A stretch of DNA of 64,000 bases from Aeromonas allosaccharophila (GTDB lineage Bacteria; Pseudomonadota; Gammaproteobacteria; Enterobacterales; Aeromonadaceae), in contig NZ_CDBR01000017.1 in NCBI RefSeq assembly GCF_000819685.1, positions 62,001 to 126,000 on the forward strand, written 5' to 3'. Shown in pieces: positions 26,620 through 37,367 of the stretch. The position numbers were made by a program, and so were the translations under genes. Under the pieces are notes generated by a model. It saw only the letters and a list, made by a program, of their open reading frames with translations. It did not search any database and was not told the origin of the DNA. How positions within the stretch are numbered: position 1 is the first letter of the stretch; each line of letters opens with the position of its first letter.

Positions 26620-26812
26620 GGTATTGATCCTTGTGAAATAAGTGGTGCCATACGGTGCTTTTCTGGCTGCATTGTACTGACAAATCGCAAGCATGATGTG
26701 GGCTCTCGGTCACGTTCTTCTCTGTAGAAAAACAGATCTGGCCCACCGGACCCTTGCCAATCCACAGCTCCTGCGTCTATAAAGGCCCATTACTCTTGTC
26801 TGGATAACAGCA

Positions 26813-27715
26813 ATGAAGACCCATTCTGATGAACTGACCCTGTTTGTGGCAGTGGTGGAGGCGGGCAGTTTTCGCCAGGCGGCGGAGAACCTCGGCATGG
26901 ACAATTCGGTGGTGAGCCGTGGCATCAAGCGGCTGGAGGAGAAGCTTTCCACCGTGCTGCTCAACCGCACCACCCGCCGGGTCAGTCTGACCGAGGAGGG
27001 GAGCTGGTTCTATCAGCGGGCGGTGAAGATCCTGACCGAGATGAGCGAGGCGGAGGGGCATCTGCTGATGCGCCGGGAACAGCCGGAGGGGATCTTGCGG
27101 GTCGATGCCGCCACCCCGTTTATCCTGCACCGGTTGGTGCCGATCATCGGCGAGTTTCGCCGCCGCTACCCCGCCATCGAGTTGCAGTTGCACAGCTCCG
27201 AGGGCTTTATCAATCTGATGGAGCGGCGGGTGGACATGGCCATCCGCATCGGCGAGCTGACCGACTCCTCCTTGCGTGCGCTGCCGCTGGGCCGTTCGCG
27301 GTTGCGGCTGCTGGCTTCTCCCGCCTACTTGAGTGAGCGTGGTACGCCGCGCCAACCGGCGGATCTGCTGAGCGGTCACGAGCTGCTCGGCTTTTTGCAT
27401 CCCGATCACCTCAACCACTGGCCGCTGCTCAGTGCCGAGCAGGGGGATCGCTTTGCCATCACCCCCAGCCTGCGTGCCAGCAGCGGCGAAACCTTGCGCC
27501 AGCTGGCGTTGCGGGGACAGGGGATCGTCTGTCTGTCGGATTTTATGACCGGGCAGGATCGGGAGAGCGGGGCGCTGGTGGAGGTGCTGGCGCGCAATAA
27601 CAGCGGCGCCTCGCGCCCCATCAATGCGGTCTTCTACTCCGATGCCCAGCGGGATATCCGGCTGCGGGTCTGGCTCGATTTTCTTAAAGAACAGCTGGGC
27701 AGCCAATCACTCTGA
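26813..27715 (+). CDS. yafC: LysR-family regulator, YafC-like
   Basis: 300 residues. HTH at 1-60 (MKTHSDELTLFVAVVEAGSF), effector domain after. Resembles E. coli YafC, which also lies near dkgB, in the LTEEGSWFY, RVDAATPFILHRLVPII and SSGETLRQLALRGQGIVCLSD blocks. Target genes unknown; the dkgB proximity suggests they are associated. Confidence 0.87.
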   Translation: MKTHSDELTLFVAVVEAGSFRQAAENLGMDNSVVSRGIKRLEEKLSTVLLNRTTRRVSLTEEGSWFYQRAVKILTEMSEAEGHLLMRREQPEGILRVDAATPFILHRLVPIIGEFRRRYPAIELQLHSSEGFINLMERRVDMAIRIGELTDSSLRALPLGRSRLRLLASPAYLSERGTPRQPADLLSGHELLGFLHPDHLNHWPLLSAEQGDRFAITPSLRASSGETLRQLALRGQGIVCLSDFMTGQDRESGALVEVLARNNSGASRPINAVFYSDAQRDIRLRVWLDFLKEQLGSQSL

Positions 27716-27830
27716 TACGGTGGGCCTGGATGAGCTGTGGGTGGCCGCACAAAGGTGTTGGCGCAGCATGTGTGAATTATGCAGACGGCGCCCAACTGGC
27801 AATGTAACAGCCTGCCGGGAATGTAAAAAA

Positions 27831-27864
27831 GAGGCCGACATTGCTGTCGGCCTCTCTGGTTTTT
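27831..27864. terminator. Bidirectional terminator between yafC-like gene and glpK
   Basis: GAGGCCGACA / TGTCGGCCTC stem with TTGC loop, followed by TCTGGTTTTTAT; A-rich on the other side. Confidence 0.8.
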
Positions 27865-27890
27865 ATCTCAACGGGAGGTCAGTTGCCCGA

Positions 27891-29414
<1,524 letters not shown>

Positions 29415-29431
29415 CTACGTTGGGTGCCGTC

Positions 29432-30280
29432 TTACGCGGCAGCCTCTTCTTTGGTGGTTTGGGTCGCTTGCTCGGCGGCGGCAACACGGTTGCCCGGGAC
29501 GCAGGGAGCCAGCACTTTGACATACAGAGCGGTACCAAGCTGGGCGCCAACGATGGGGCCAAGGATCGGAACCCAGAAGTAGGGGTTGTCACGACCACCG
29601 GTCAGGGCGACATCACCCCAGCCAGCAAAGAACGCGAACAGTTTCGGACCAAAGTCACGGGCCGGGTTCATGGCAAAACCGGTTAACGGGCCAAGGGAGG
29701 CGCCGATCACCGCGATCAGGATACCGATCAGCAGGGCGGCCGCGAAACCTTTGGGGGCGCCGTTGTTGTTGTCACCCAGCGCCATGATGCCCAGCATCAG
29801 CACGGCGGTGATCACCAGCTCGACGGCGAAGGCTTGCATGTTGGTCAGCAGGGCGTTCGGGTAGGTGGAGAAGATCCCGGCGGTGCCGAGGCTCTCGACG
29901 CTGCCGCGCACCACGTTATGGGTCACTTCCCACTGGGTGAAAAGGTTACCATAAAGGAAGTAGACAAGGGCCGCGAAGCAGAAGGCACCGGCCATCTGGG
30001 CGATGATGTAGGGCACTACCTTGCGCTTGTCGAACCCGCAGAAGGTCATCAGCGCCAGGGTCACGGCCGGGTTCAGGTGGGCACCTGAAATACCGCCGGT
30101 CACATAGATGGCGATCGCGACGCCCAGACCCCAGGTAATGGAGATTTCCCATTGTCCGAAGTTGGCACCTGCCAGCACCAGAGCGGCGACACAACCGACG
30201 CCGAAAAATATCAGCAAGCCGGTTCCGATAAACTCGGCGATGCATTCGCCAAGCAGGGTATTGGGTCTTTGTATGCTCAT
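29432..30280 (-). CDS. glpF: GlpF, glycerol facilitator
   Basis: 282 residues from ATG 30280, matching E. coli length. The longer frame to 30499 is rejected. Six membrane helices and two NPA half-helices, AHLNPAVTLAL and FAMNPARDFGP; the second has Arg as in glycerol-selective aquaporins. Provides facilitated entry of glycerol, trapped by GlpK. First gene of a glpFK operon on minus strand. Confidence 0.96.
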   Translation of the reverse strand: MSIQRPNTLLGECIAEFIGTGLLIFFGVGCVAALVLAGANFGQWEISITWGLGVAIAIYVTGGISGAHLNPAVTLALMTFCGFDKRKVVPYIIAQMAGAFCFAALVYFLYGNLFTQWEVTHNVVRGSVESLGTAGIFSTYPNALLTNMQAFAVELVITAVLMLGIMALGDNNNGAPKGFAAALLIGILIAVIGASLGPLTGFAMNPARDFGPKLFAFFAGWGDVALTGGRDNPYFWVPILGPIVGAQLGTALYVKVLAPCVPGNRVAAAEQATQTTKEEAAA

Positions 30281-30412
30281 ATCTTTATTCCTTATATCCA
30301 CCCGTAGAGGCCATAGAGGTTTAATGTTCCGTTTTTCATTTTTGTGTCTATCCGTTGCGGCCGAAAACGTTTCCTTGTTGTTTTTGCGTCTTGCGCAAAC
30401 GTTATGCTCGTT

Positions 30413-30432
30413 TGCGCTCGTTATCGGACGAG
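30413..30432. promoter_or_regulatory. Candidate GlpR operator upstream of glpFK
   Basis: TGCGCTCGTTATCGGACGAG fits the GlpR consensus WATGTTCGWTAWCGAACATW in its core GYTCG-TTAT-CGRAC. A related half-site, TATGCTCG, lies at 30403-30410. Likely repressed by GlpR until glycerol-3-phosphate binds. Confidence 0.55.
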
Positions 30433-30687
30433 AGAGAAAATAAACCTTCCCGCGAAATTCACCATCCCCCTGCCATGGGAAATGTGGACAAGATCCCACT
30501 CATTGCTAAGAAAATGTGACGTATAGCAACTTGATGGCGGCAAGATACCACTAAGGGGGTACTCCCTATCCCTTGCCCGGCAAGGGTTTGAGGCAGATGA
30601 GTAACTGCTCATTTGGAACTTTTATTTGTAATAAAAATGAAATATTTGAGCATGCATCACAGATTAAATGAGCGCATATGAGCACAA

Positions 30688-30707
30688 TGGGCTCGCTTAC
30701 GAATCAG
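30688..30707. promoter_or_regulatory. Candidate GlpR operator upstream of glpT
   Basis: TGGGCTCGCTTACGAATCAG fits the consensus core GYTCG-NTTA-CGAA, 72 bases before the glpT start. ATGAGCGCATATGAGCAC at about 30668 is a weaker match. Confidence 0.45.
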
Positions 30708-30778
30708 TGGACTCACATGGTTCGTCGGAATGGTCAGGGCATCCTCAACCGCCCATAACAACAATAAGGAAGCAGAAC

Positions 30779-32137
30779 ATGCTTAGTCTCTTCAGGCCTG
30801 CGGCGCACATCGACAGGCTCCCGGCTGACAAGGTCGACCCCTTCTACAAACGCATGCGTTGGCAGGTGTTCTTCGGGATCTTCTTCGGTTATGCCGGTTA
30901 CTACCTGGTACGGAAAAACTTCAGTCTGGCGATGCCCTATCTGGTCGAGCAGGGTTTCTCTCGTGGCGATCTGGGTCTGGCCCTCTCCGGGGTGTCCATC
31001 GCTTACGGCTTGTCCAAGTTCCTGATGGGGAACGTCTCTGACCGTTCCAACGCCCGTTACTTCCTCTCCGCCGGTTTGCTGCTCTCGGCCGGTATCATGT
31101 TCATGATGGGTACCATGCACTGGGCGACCTCCAGCATCGCCATCATGTTCGTGCTCTTGTTCCTCAACGGTTGGGCACAGGGCATGGGCTGGCCGCCCTG
31201 CGGTCGCACCATGGTGCACTGGTGGTCACAGAAAGAGCGCGGCGAAGTGGTTGCGGTCTGGAACGTGGCGCACAACGTGGGCGGCGGCATGATTGGCCCG
31301 CTGTTTATCCTCGGGATGGGCTGGTTCAACGACTGGCGCAGTGCCTTCTATGTGCCTGCGGCGGCTGCGGCAGCCATCGCGGTGATCGCCTTCTTCGTGA
31401 TGCGTGATACCCCGCAATCGGTCGGTCTGCCTCCCATCGAGGAGTACAAGGACGACTATCCGAAGGATTACAACGCGAGCCATGAGCAGGAGTTTTCCGC
31501 CAAGGAGATCTTCGTCAAGTACGTGCTGCACAACAAACTGCTGTGGTACATCGCGATTGCCAACGCCTTCGTTTACCTCATTCGTTACGGTGTGCTGGAC
31601 TGGGCGCCAACCTACCTGAAAGAGGCCAAGCACTTTACCGTCGACAACTCCTCCTGGGCTTACTTCCTCTACGAGTGGGCCGGTATTCCGGGCACCCTGC
31701 TGTGTGGCTGGATCTCTGACAAGATGTTCCAGGGCCGCCGTGCGCCAGCCGGTATCCTGTTCATGGTGCTGGTGACCGTGGCTGTGCTGGTCTACTGGTT
31801 CAACCCGGCCGGCAACCCGACCGTCGACATGATGGCACTGGTGGCTATCGGCTTCCTGATCTACGGCCCTGTCATGCTGATCGGCCTCTATGCTCTTGAG
31901 CTGGCACCGAAGAAAGCAGCCGGTACTGCGGCAGGTTTCACCGGTCTGTTCGGTTATCTGGGCGGCGCCGTGGCAGCCAACGCCATGCTGGGTTATACCG
32001 TTGACCACTTCGGTTGGGATGGCGGCTTCATGGTGCTGACCGTATCGTGCGTGCTCTCCATCATCCTGCTGGCGATGACCCTCAAACACGAGAACATTGC
32101 CGTTGCAGCCAAGAAAGCGGCTGCCAATAAGGCATAA
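30779..32137 (+). CDS. glpT: GlpT, glycerol-3-phosphate/phosphate antiporter
   Basis: 452 residues from ATG 30779, with AAGGA upstream; exact E. coli length. OPA-family MFS transporter: [20 protein letters not shown] and [11 protein letters not shown] with the paired Arg that binds G3P. Twelve membrane segments. Takes up glycerol-3-phosphate in exchange for phosphate. The longer frame to 30668 has no suitable start. Confidence 0.96.
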   Translation: MLSLFRPAAHIDRLPADKVDPFYKRMRWQVFFGIFFGYAGYYLVRKNFSLAMPYLVEQGFSRGDLGLALSGVSIAYGLSKFLMGNVSDRSNARYFLSAGLLLSAGIMFMMGTMHWATSSIAIMFVLLFLNGWAQGMGWPPCGRTMVHWWSQKERGEVVAVWNVAHNVGGGMIGPLFILGMGWFNDWRSAFYVPAAAAAAIAVIAFFVMRDTPQSVGLPPIEEYKDDYPKDYNASHEQEFSAKEIFVKYVLHNKLLWYIAIANAFVYLIRYGVLDWAPTYLKEAKHFTVDNSSWAYFLYEWAGIPGTLLCGWISDKMFQGRRAPAGILFMVLVTVAVLVYWFNPAGNPTVDMMALVAIGFLIYGPVMLIGLYALELAPKKAAGTAAGFTGLFGYLGGAVAANAMLGYTVDHFGWDGGFMVLTVSCVLSIILLAMTLKHENIAVAAKKAAANKA

Positions 32138-32185
32138 AACGTGATCGTCAGCTTATTGATCCCAAAGGGGATCAGGTAAACTGCC

Positions 32186-32216
32186 AAAAGGCCCCGCATC
32201 TGCCGGGGCCTTTTTT
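32186..32216 (+). terminator. Terminator between glpT and glpR
   Basis: GGCCCCG / CGGGGCC with flanking AAAA/TTTT, then six Ts (32211-32216). Ends glpT before the separately transcribed glpR. Confidence 0.85.
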
Positions 32217-32239
32217 CGTTTCATCATCGGAGTGCAAGC

Positions 32240-32998
32240 GTGAAGCAAACCCAACGACATCTGGAGATCCTGGACGTCCTGACGCGGCAGGGATTTGTCT
32301 CGACCGACGATCTGGTGACCCACTTTGACGTCAGCCCCCAGACCATTCGCCGGGATCTGAACGATCTCGCCGAACAGAACAAGATCCGGCGCCATCATGG
32401 CGGTGCCTCCCTGCATTCGAGTACCGTCAATACCGCCTACAGCGCCCGTAAAGTGATGCAACTCAAGGAGAAAGAGCGCATCGCCCGCGAGGTAGCGGCC
32501 AATATTCCCGACGGTTCATCGCTGTTTATCGACATCGGTACTACTACCGAGGCGATTGCCCGCGCCCTGCTCGATCACCGCGAGCTGCGCATCGTCACCA
32601 ACAACCTCAACGTGGCCAGCATCCTGACGGCCAAGGATGACTTCACAGTCATCATCGCCGGTGGCGAGATCCGCAACCGCGATGGCGGCATCGTGGGGGA
32701 GGCGACCCGCGACTTTATCGGTCAGTTTCGCATGGACTATGGCGTCATCGGGATTTCGGGGATCGACAACGACGGCTCCCTGCTCGATTTCGACTATCAC
32801 GAGGTGAAGATCGCCCAGGCCATCATCGCTCACTCCCGTCAGGTGTTCCTGGCCGCCGACCACACCAAGTTCGGTCGCAATGCCATGGTCAATCTGGGCA
32901 ATCTCAACCAGATCCACGCCCTCTTTACCGATCAGGAGCCACCGGAAAAGCTGACGCGATTGATGGCGCAACACCAGATCGCCTGCCACATCTGCTGA
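32240..32998 (+). CDS. glpR: GlpR, DeoR-family repressor of the glp regulon
   Basis: 252 residues. HTH at 1-60 (RHLEILDVLTRQGFVSTDDL; SPQTIRRDLNDL), then a sugar-phosphate-binding DeoR domain with FIDIGTTTEAIA. Matches E. coli GlpR, which represses glp operons without glycerol-3-phosphate. Here it is placed inside the regulon between glpT and glpD, unlike E. coli where it lies with glpEG. Confidence 0.94.
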   Translation: MKQTQRHLEILDVLTRQGFVSTDDLVTHFDVSPQTIRRDLNDLAEQNKIRRHHGGASLHSSTVNTAYSARKVMQLKEKERIAREVAANIPDGSSLFIDIGTTTEAIARALLDHRELRIVTNNLNVASILTAKDDFTVIIAGGEIRNRDGGIVGEATRDFIGQFRMDYGVIGISGIDNDGSLLDFDYHEVKIAQAIIAHSRQVFLAADHTKFGRNAMVNLGNLNQIHALFTDQEPPEKLTRLMAQHQIACHIC

Positions 32999-33314
32999 CG
33001 GCTGAAGAGGCCAAGGCTGTGCCGGTCGCCCGTTCGGGCGGCCTCCTTTCTGTTCCTGCTCCCATTCTCACGTTCATTTCACCCCTTTCTGGGTATTGCA
33101 AAAAGAACTCTCTAACCTGGCTGTTTTGGCTATTCACTCGCCAGTTTTAGCCTGATCCCTGTCGCTCACCTGCAGTACCACTTTTGCCACCTCTGGCGGG
33201 CTGTGGCGATCACACTTTCGCCATAAAATGTTCGTTTGTTGTATTTTCATGTTCTAAAATGAGCGAAACCAAACATTGCTGTTATAGCAATCATAAAAAT
33301 GAAAGTAGGTGAAC
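32999..33314. promoter_or_regulatory. glpD control region
   Basis: 316 noncoding bases. Candidate GlpR sites lie close to glpD (listed separately). CCCGTTCGGGCGG near 33029 could form a hairpin after glpR. Otherwise no gene. Confidence 0.5.
33227..33267. promoter_or_regulatory. Two candidate GlpR half-operators upstream of glpD
   Basis: AATGTTCG at 33227-33234 is a perfect GlpR half; a second, CATGTTCT, begins at 33248 and is followed by AAAATGAGCG. Neither is a complete palindrome. Confidence 0.45.
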
Positions 33315-34802
33315 ATGAGCGAACATTATGATCTGGTCGTCGTCGGTGGCGGCATCAACGGGGTCGGCATCGCAGCCGATGCGGCAGGACGGGGCCTGAA
33401 GGTTGCCCTGTTTGAGGCGCAAGATCTCGCCTCTGCCACCTCCTCCAACTCCAGCAAGCTGATCCACGGCGGTTTGCGCTATCTCGAACATTACGAATTC
33501 CGGCTGGTGAAAGAGGCGTTGGCGGAGCGTGAGGTGCTGCTCGGTATGGCGCCTCACATCGCCCGTCCGATGCGTTTTCGCCTGCCGCACCGCCCGCACC
33601 TGCGTCCGGCCTGGATGATCCGCGCCGGCCTGTTCCTGTATGACAATCTGGCCAAGCGCGACAAGCTCAAGGGGAGCTGCGGCGTGCGCTTCCTGCCGCA
33701 AGATGGCTTGACCGCAGGGATCAACAAGGGCTTTGAATACTCGGATGCCTGGGTTGACGACGCCCGGCTGGTGGTACTCAACGCCATGATGGCTCGTGAC
33801 AAGGGCGCCGATGTGCAGACCCGCACCCGCTGCATCAAGGCGGTGCGCGGATCCAAACACTGGACGCTGACGCTGGAGCGAGAAGGCGGCGAGCAGTTCA
33901 CCGTCACCTGCCGTGGTCTGGTCAATGCGGCCGGCCCCTGGGTCAAGACCTTCTATGACGAGAGCCTGAACGAGAAATCCCCCCGTGGCATTCGCCTTAT
34001 TAAAGGCAGCCACATGATAGTGCCGCGCATCCATGAGCGCGAAGAGGCCTATATCCTGCAAAACGAGGACAATCGCATCGTCTTCGTCATCCCTTACCAG
34101 CAGGACTATTCGCTGATCGGCACCACCGACGTGGAGCACCACGGCAGCCCGCGGGAAGCGAAGATCAGCGAGGCCGAGATCAATTACCTGTGCAAGGTGG
34201 TCAACGCCCACTTTACTCGCCAGATCGCCCCGAAAGATGTGATCTGGACCTATGCCGGAGTGCGTCCGCTCTGTGATGACGAGTCAGATTCACCGCAGGC
34301 GGTGACCCGCGACTATACGCTCGAACTCTCTGGCGAATCGGATGGTGCGCCGCTGCTCTCGGTATTTGGCGGCAAGCTCACCACCTATCGCAAGCTGGCG
34401 CAGGCCGCTTGCAACAAGCTCAAACCTTGGTTCAGCCAGATGGGGGATGACTGGACTGCGACCAGCCGTCTGCCCGGCGGCGAGTTTGACTGCTCGGTAC
34501 GCGAGCTGGCCCGCGCCTTTGCGCTGGAGTTTGACTGGCTCGACGATCGCAGCGCCCTGCGCATTGCCGAGGCCTATGGCGCCCATGCCCGTCTCTGGCT
34601 GAAAGAGGATCGTGGCATTCACTTCGGTGGCGGTCTCTACGAGTCGGAAGTGCGCTATCTCATCGAGCGGGAGTGGGCCTGTTCACTGGACGATATCCTC
34701 TGGCGCCGCAGCAAGCTGGGGCTGCGCCTGAACGAGTCAGAGCAGCAGATGCTGAGCATCTGGCTCGACCAATATCATCACGCTCTGCGCAAGGCGAGCT
34801 GA
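33315..34802 (+). CDS. glpD: GlpD, aerobic glycerol-3-phosphate dehydrogenase
   Basis: 495 residues from ATG 33315 (a GTG two codons upstream is in frame). FAD Rossmann motif VVVGGGINGVGIAADAAGRG, then ATSSNSSKLIHGGLRYLEHYEF. Peripheral membrane flavoprotein that oxidises glycerol-3-phosphate to DHAP and reduces ubiquinone. Feeds electrons to quinol oxidases such as the cydABX product nearby. Confidence 0.96.
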   Translation: MSEHYDLVVVGGGINGVGIAADAAGRGLKVALFEAQDLASATSSNSSKLIHGGLRYLEHYEFRLVKEALAEREVLLGMAPHIARPMRFRLPHRPHLRPAWMIRAGLFLYDNLAKRDKLKGSCGVRFLPQDGLTAGINKGFEYSDAWVDDARLVVLNAMMARDKGADVQTRTRCIKAVRGSKHWTLTLEREGGEQFTVTCRGLVNAAGPWVKTFYDESLNEKSPRGIRLIKGSHMIVPRIHEREEAYILQNEDNRIVFVIPYQQDYSLIGTTDVEHHGSPREAKISEAEINYLCKVVNAHFTRQIAPKDVIWTYAGVRPLCDDESDSPQAVTRDYTLELSGESDGAPLLSVFGGKLTTYRKLAQAACNKLKPWFSQMGDDWTATSRLPGGEFDCSVRELARAFALEFDWLDDRSALRIAEAYGAHARLWLKEDRGIHFGGGLYESEVRYLIEREWACSLDDILWRRSKLGLRLNESEQQMLSIWLDQYHHALRKAS

Positions 34803-34908
34803 TGTGTGACGGTGGGCAGTGCGCTGCTGCCCACCGCGTTCTACCGTAAATATGCAACAAACCTCTGATAGAACAATTACCTACACACAATAATAAAGAG
34901 CCTCACCT

Positions 34909-35997
34909 ATGAAAAAACTCGCCGTTTCCCTCATCGCCCTGAGCCTTGGGGCATCCCTCTCATTACCCGTGTTTGCTGCCGATGAAGGCAAGGTGGTGAT
35001 TGCCCACCGTGGCGCCTCCGGCTACCTGCCCGAGCATACCCTGGAGTCCAAGGCGCTGGCCTATGGCATGGGGGCCGACTATCTGGAGCAGGATCTGGTG
35101 ATGACCAAGGATGACCAACTGGTGGTGATGCATGATCACTTCCTCGATGGCATCACCGATGTGGCCGAGCATTTCCCCGGTCGCGCCCGCCCGGACGGCC
35201 GTTATTATGTGGTGGATTTCACCCTGGACGAGGTGCGTTCCCTGCGCATGACCGAGCCGTTCCAGCTGGTGGATGGCAAGCAGGTGCCGGTCTATCCGGC
35301 CCGCTTCCCGCTGTGGAAGTCGAACTTCAAGATCCACACCTTCCAGGAGGAGATCGAGATGATCCAGGGGCTCAACAAGAGCACCGGCAAAAACATCGGC
35401 ATCTACCCGGAGATCAAAGCACCCTGGCTGTTCCGCCACGAAGGCAAGGATATCTCCAAGGCGGTACTGAAGGTGCTCAAGGAGTACGGCTACACCGGGA
35501 AGGATGACAAGGTCTATCTGCAGTGCTTCGATGCCGATGAACTCAAGCGGATCAACAGCGAGCTGATGCCTGCCTTAGGGATGGATCTGAAACTGGTGCA
35601 GTTGATGGCCGAGACCGACTGGAACGAGACCATGGTCTACGACGCCAAGGGCAAGGCGACCCCCTACAACTATGACTGGATGTTCAAGCCGGGGGCGATG
35701 AAAACCATCGCCAGCTATGCCGAAGGGATTGGCCCGTGGAAACCGATGATCGTCACCGAGCCGGGCACCCTGGGCAAGCCGGTCTTCACCGGCATGGTGA
35801 AAGAGGCCCACGCGGCGGGTCTCAAGGTGCATCCTTATACCTTCCGTCAGGATGAGGGGCAGATCCCTGCCTATGCCAAGGACTTCACCGATCTGCTCAA
35901 CATCTTCCTCTATCAGGCCGATGTGGACGGGGTGTTCAGCGACTTCCCCGACAAGGCGGTAGCCGTGATCAAGGCCCATGAAGGGGCGGCTAAATAG
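34909..35997 (+). CDS. glpQ: GlpQ, periplasmic glycerophosphodiester phosphodiesterase
   Basis: 362 residues with a signal peptide (MKKLAVSLIALSLGASLSLPVFA). GDPD signature HRGASGYLPEHTLESKALAYGMGADYLEQDLVMTKD (residues 33-68), with catalytic His pair and metal-binding Glu. It hydrolyses glycerophosphodiesters to G3P and alcohol, giving substrate for GlpT. Follows glpD by 106 bases and ends in a strong terminator. Confidence 0.95.
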   Translation: MKKLAVSLIALSLGASLSLPVFAADEGKVVIAHRGASGYLPEHTLESKALAYGMGADYLEQDLVMTKDDQLVVMHDHFLDGITDVAEHFPGRARPDGRYYVVDFTLDEVRSLRMTEPFQLVDGKQVPVYPARFPLWKSNFKIHTFQEEIEMIQGLNKSTGKNIGIYPEIKAPWLFRHEGKDISKAVLKVLKEYGYTGKDDKVYLQCFDADELKRINSELMPALGMDLKLVQLMAETDWNETMVYDAKGKATPYNYDWMFKPGAMKTIASYAEGIGPWKPMIVTEPGTLGKPVFTGMVKEAHAAGLKVHPYTFRQDEGQIPAYAKDFTDLLNIFLYQADVDGVFSDFPDKAVAVIKAHEGAAK

Positions 35998-36020
35998 CTA
36001 AGTGGTGTCATTTGAGTGTG

Positions 36021-36047
36021 AAGCGAGGCCAGTTGGCCTCGCTTTTT
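36021..36047 (+). terminator. Terminator after glpQ
   Basis: AAGCGAGGCC / GGCCTCGCTT stem with AGTT loop, then TTTG. Confidence 0.85.
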
Positions 36048-36215
36048 GTTGGAGGTTCCCGCAACGGGAGTGTGCGCCCTGTCAGAAAATAGCCAGATCA
36101 CGTCATGGTGTGCCGGATCTGCATCATTTTACGCACTTTTTACGTAGCAGATCGCTGGCATGAAATCGGCGGAGCGGTTAGTCTAGCGGCGTTGAACCAA
36201 CCCCATGAGGTACAG

Positions 36216-36698
36216 ATGAAAGCCGTATTGCGTTTTAGCCTGCTGGGCGCCTTGTTGTTGGGTGGCCATGCCTTCGCCGCCGAGCCGAAAAAATTTGATA
36301 TCAGCATGTTCCCAGCCGCTGACGTGAATCAGGAACGTGTGGTGATCCGCCTGCCAGAAGTCGAGAAAGAATCCGACATGATGGTCGAGCTGCAGGTCGG
36401 TAAAAAGATGATGGTTGACTGCAACGTACCGCGTTTTGCCGGCAACCTGGAACAGCACAGCGTCAAAGGCTGGGGCTACAACTATCTGCAATTGGGCAAG
36501 GTCTCCGACCCCATCACTACCTTGATGGCTTGCCCGGATGCCCAGCAGAAAGAGACCTTCGTCCAGATCTACGGTCAGGGCTTTTTCGTGAACTACAACT
36601 CCAAGCTGCCGTTCGTTATCTACGTGCCGCAGGAGTATGAAGTGCGCTACCGCCTGTGGCGTGCCGACAACCTGGCCCAACCGGCCATGATTGAGTAA
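36216..36698 (+). CDS. eco: Ecotin, periplasmic serine-protease inhibitor
   Basis: 160 residues from ATG 36216 (GAGG upstream), signal peptide MKAVLRFSLLGALLLGGHAFA. Reactive-site region TTLMACPDAQQ has Met at the P1-like position, as in E. coli ecotin (STMMACP). The conserved YNSKLPFVIY strand follows. Forms dimers that block chymotrypsin- and trypsin-like proteases. Longer frame to 36105 lacks a start site. Confidence 0.92.
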   Translation: MKAVLRFSLLGALLLGGHAFAAEPKKFDISMFPAADVNQERVVIRLPEVEKESDMMVELQVGKKMMVDCNVPRFAGNLEQHSVKGWGYNYLQLGKVSDPITTLMACPDAQQKETFVQIYGQGFFVNYNSKLPFVIYVPQEYEVRYRLWRADNLAQPAMIE

Positions 36699-36740
36699 GC
36701 ATGTTTGAACCCAGGGTTCAGCTGGTTCATCTGATGTGAC

Positions 36741-36770
36741 AAATAAAGCGCCGTTCGGCGCTTTATTTTT
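36741..36770 (+). terminator. Terminator after ecotin
   Basis: AAATAAAGCGCC / GGCGCTTTATTT stem with GTTC loop, followed by TT. Confidence 0.85.
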
Positions 36771-36995
36771 ACCTGAATTGTCCAGAAAATGACGTGAAAT
36801 CGGGCTGTACGTTTACATAAGTTTATTATTTATCAACGATTTTTGTGTGCTCTGCCACAAAATCGGCGCCAGCTATGGGGCAAAGTGACTTCGATAAAAG
36901 ATATTTATTAATATAGTGAGAAAATTGATTTTGCACTCAGCGATGGCCTGATGATACTTGCCCGCAAAGGTCAAACTAACCAGAAAAAGAGCACT

Positions 36996-37367
36996 ATGAG
37001 CTTCGAATCAGACAAGCGTTTCAACGACTTCAAACATTTTCCCCGTGGCCTGCGTCGCAGTGGTGAATTCACTGTGGCCGAAGCGGACAGTCTGGAAAAG
37101 TATGGTACCGCCATGCTGGCTCTCTATCAGGGCAATCTGACTCCCCGTGACGATGTCGAGTCCGCCTTCGTCGAGCAGGTCAAGTCCGGCGCGGCCGGTG
37201 CCAACCCCCATGCCAAGGTGTGGTTCAAATACCTCAAGGTGATCGGCCCCAAGCGCGTCCATCGCCTTTGCACCGTCGTTGGCGGTGCCAGCGAAGAGAG
37301 CAGCGGTGGTGCCAGCTTTGATGTCGGTGGTGGCAGCGGTGGTGGCAGTGACGAGTCCATCGATTAA
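36996..37367 (+). CDS. maoP: MaoP/DUF413 macrodomain Ori organisation protein
   Basis: 123 residues from ATG 36996 (starts MSFESDKRFNDFKHFPRGL). DUF413, same as E. coli MaoP (YifE): KHFPRGLRRSGEFTVAEADSLEKYG and KVIGPKRVHRL are conserved. The C-terminal 25 residues are Gly/Ser-rich. MaoP acts with the maoS site to organise the replication-origin macrodomain. A UTR of about 225 AT-rich bases precedes it. The stop shares a base with the hdfR start. Confidence 0.9.
   Translation: MSFESDKRFNDFKHFPRGLRRSGEFTVAEADSLEKYGTAMLALYQGNLTPRDDVESAFVEQVKSGAAGANPHAKVWFKYLKVIGPKRVHRLCTVVGGASEESSGGASFDVGGGSGGGSDESID

Larger units (their letters stand above)
30281..30778. promoter_or_regulatory. Divergent glpF / glpT control region
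   Basis: 498 noncoding bases between divergent glp operons. Candidate GlpR operators are noted separately. AAAATGTGACG near 30511 gives one perfect half (TGTGA) of a CRP site but a poor second half. AT-rich sequence near 30610-30650 suits promoters. Confidence 0.6.

Noticed and set aside
33201-33216. Possible CRP site before glpD (TGTGG...TCACA)
   Set aside because: Spacing between half-sites is three bases instead of six, so it does not fit the CRP consensus.
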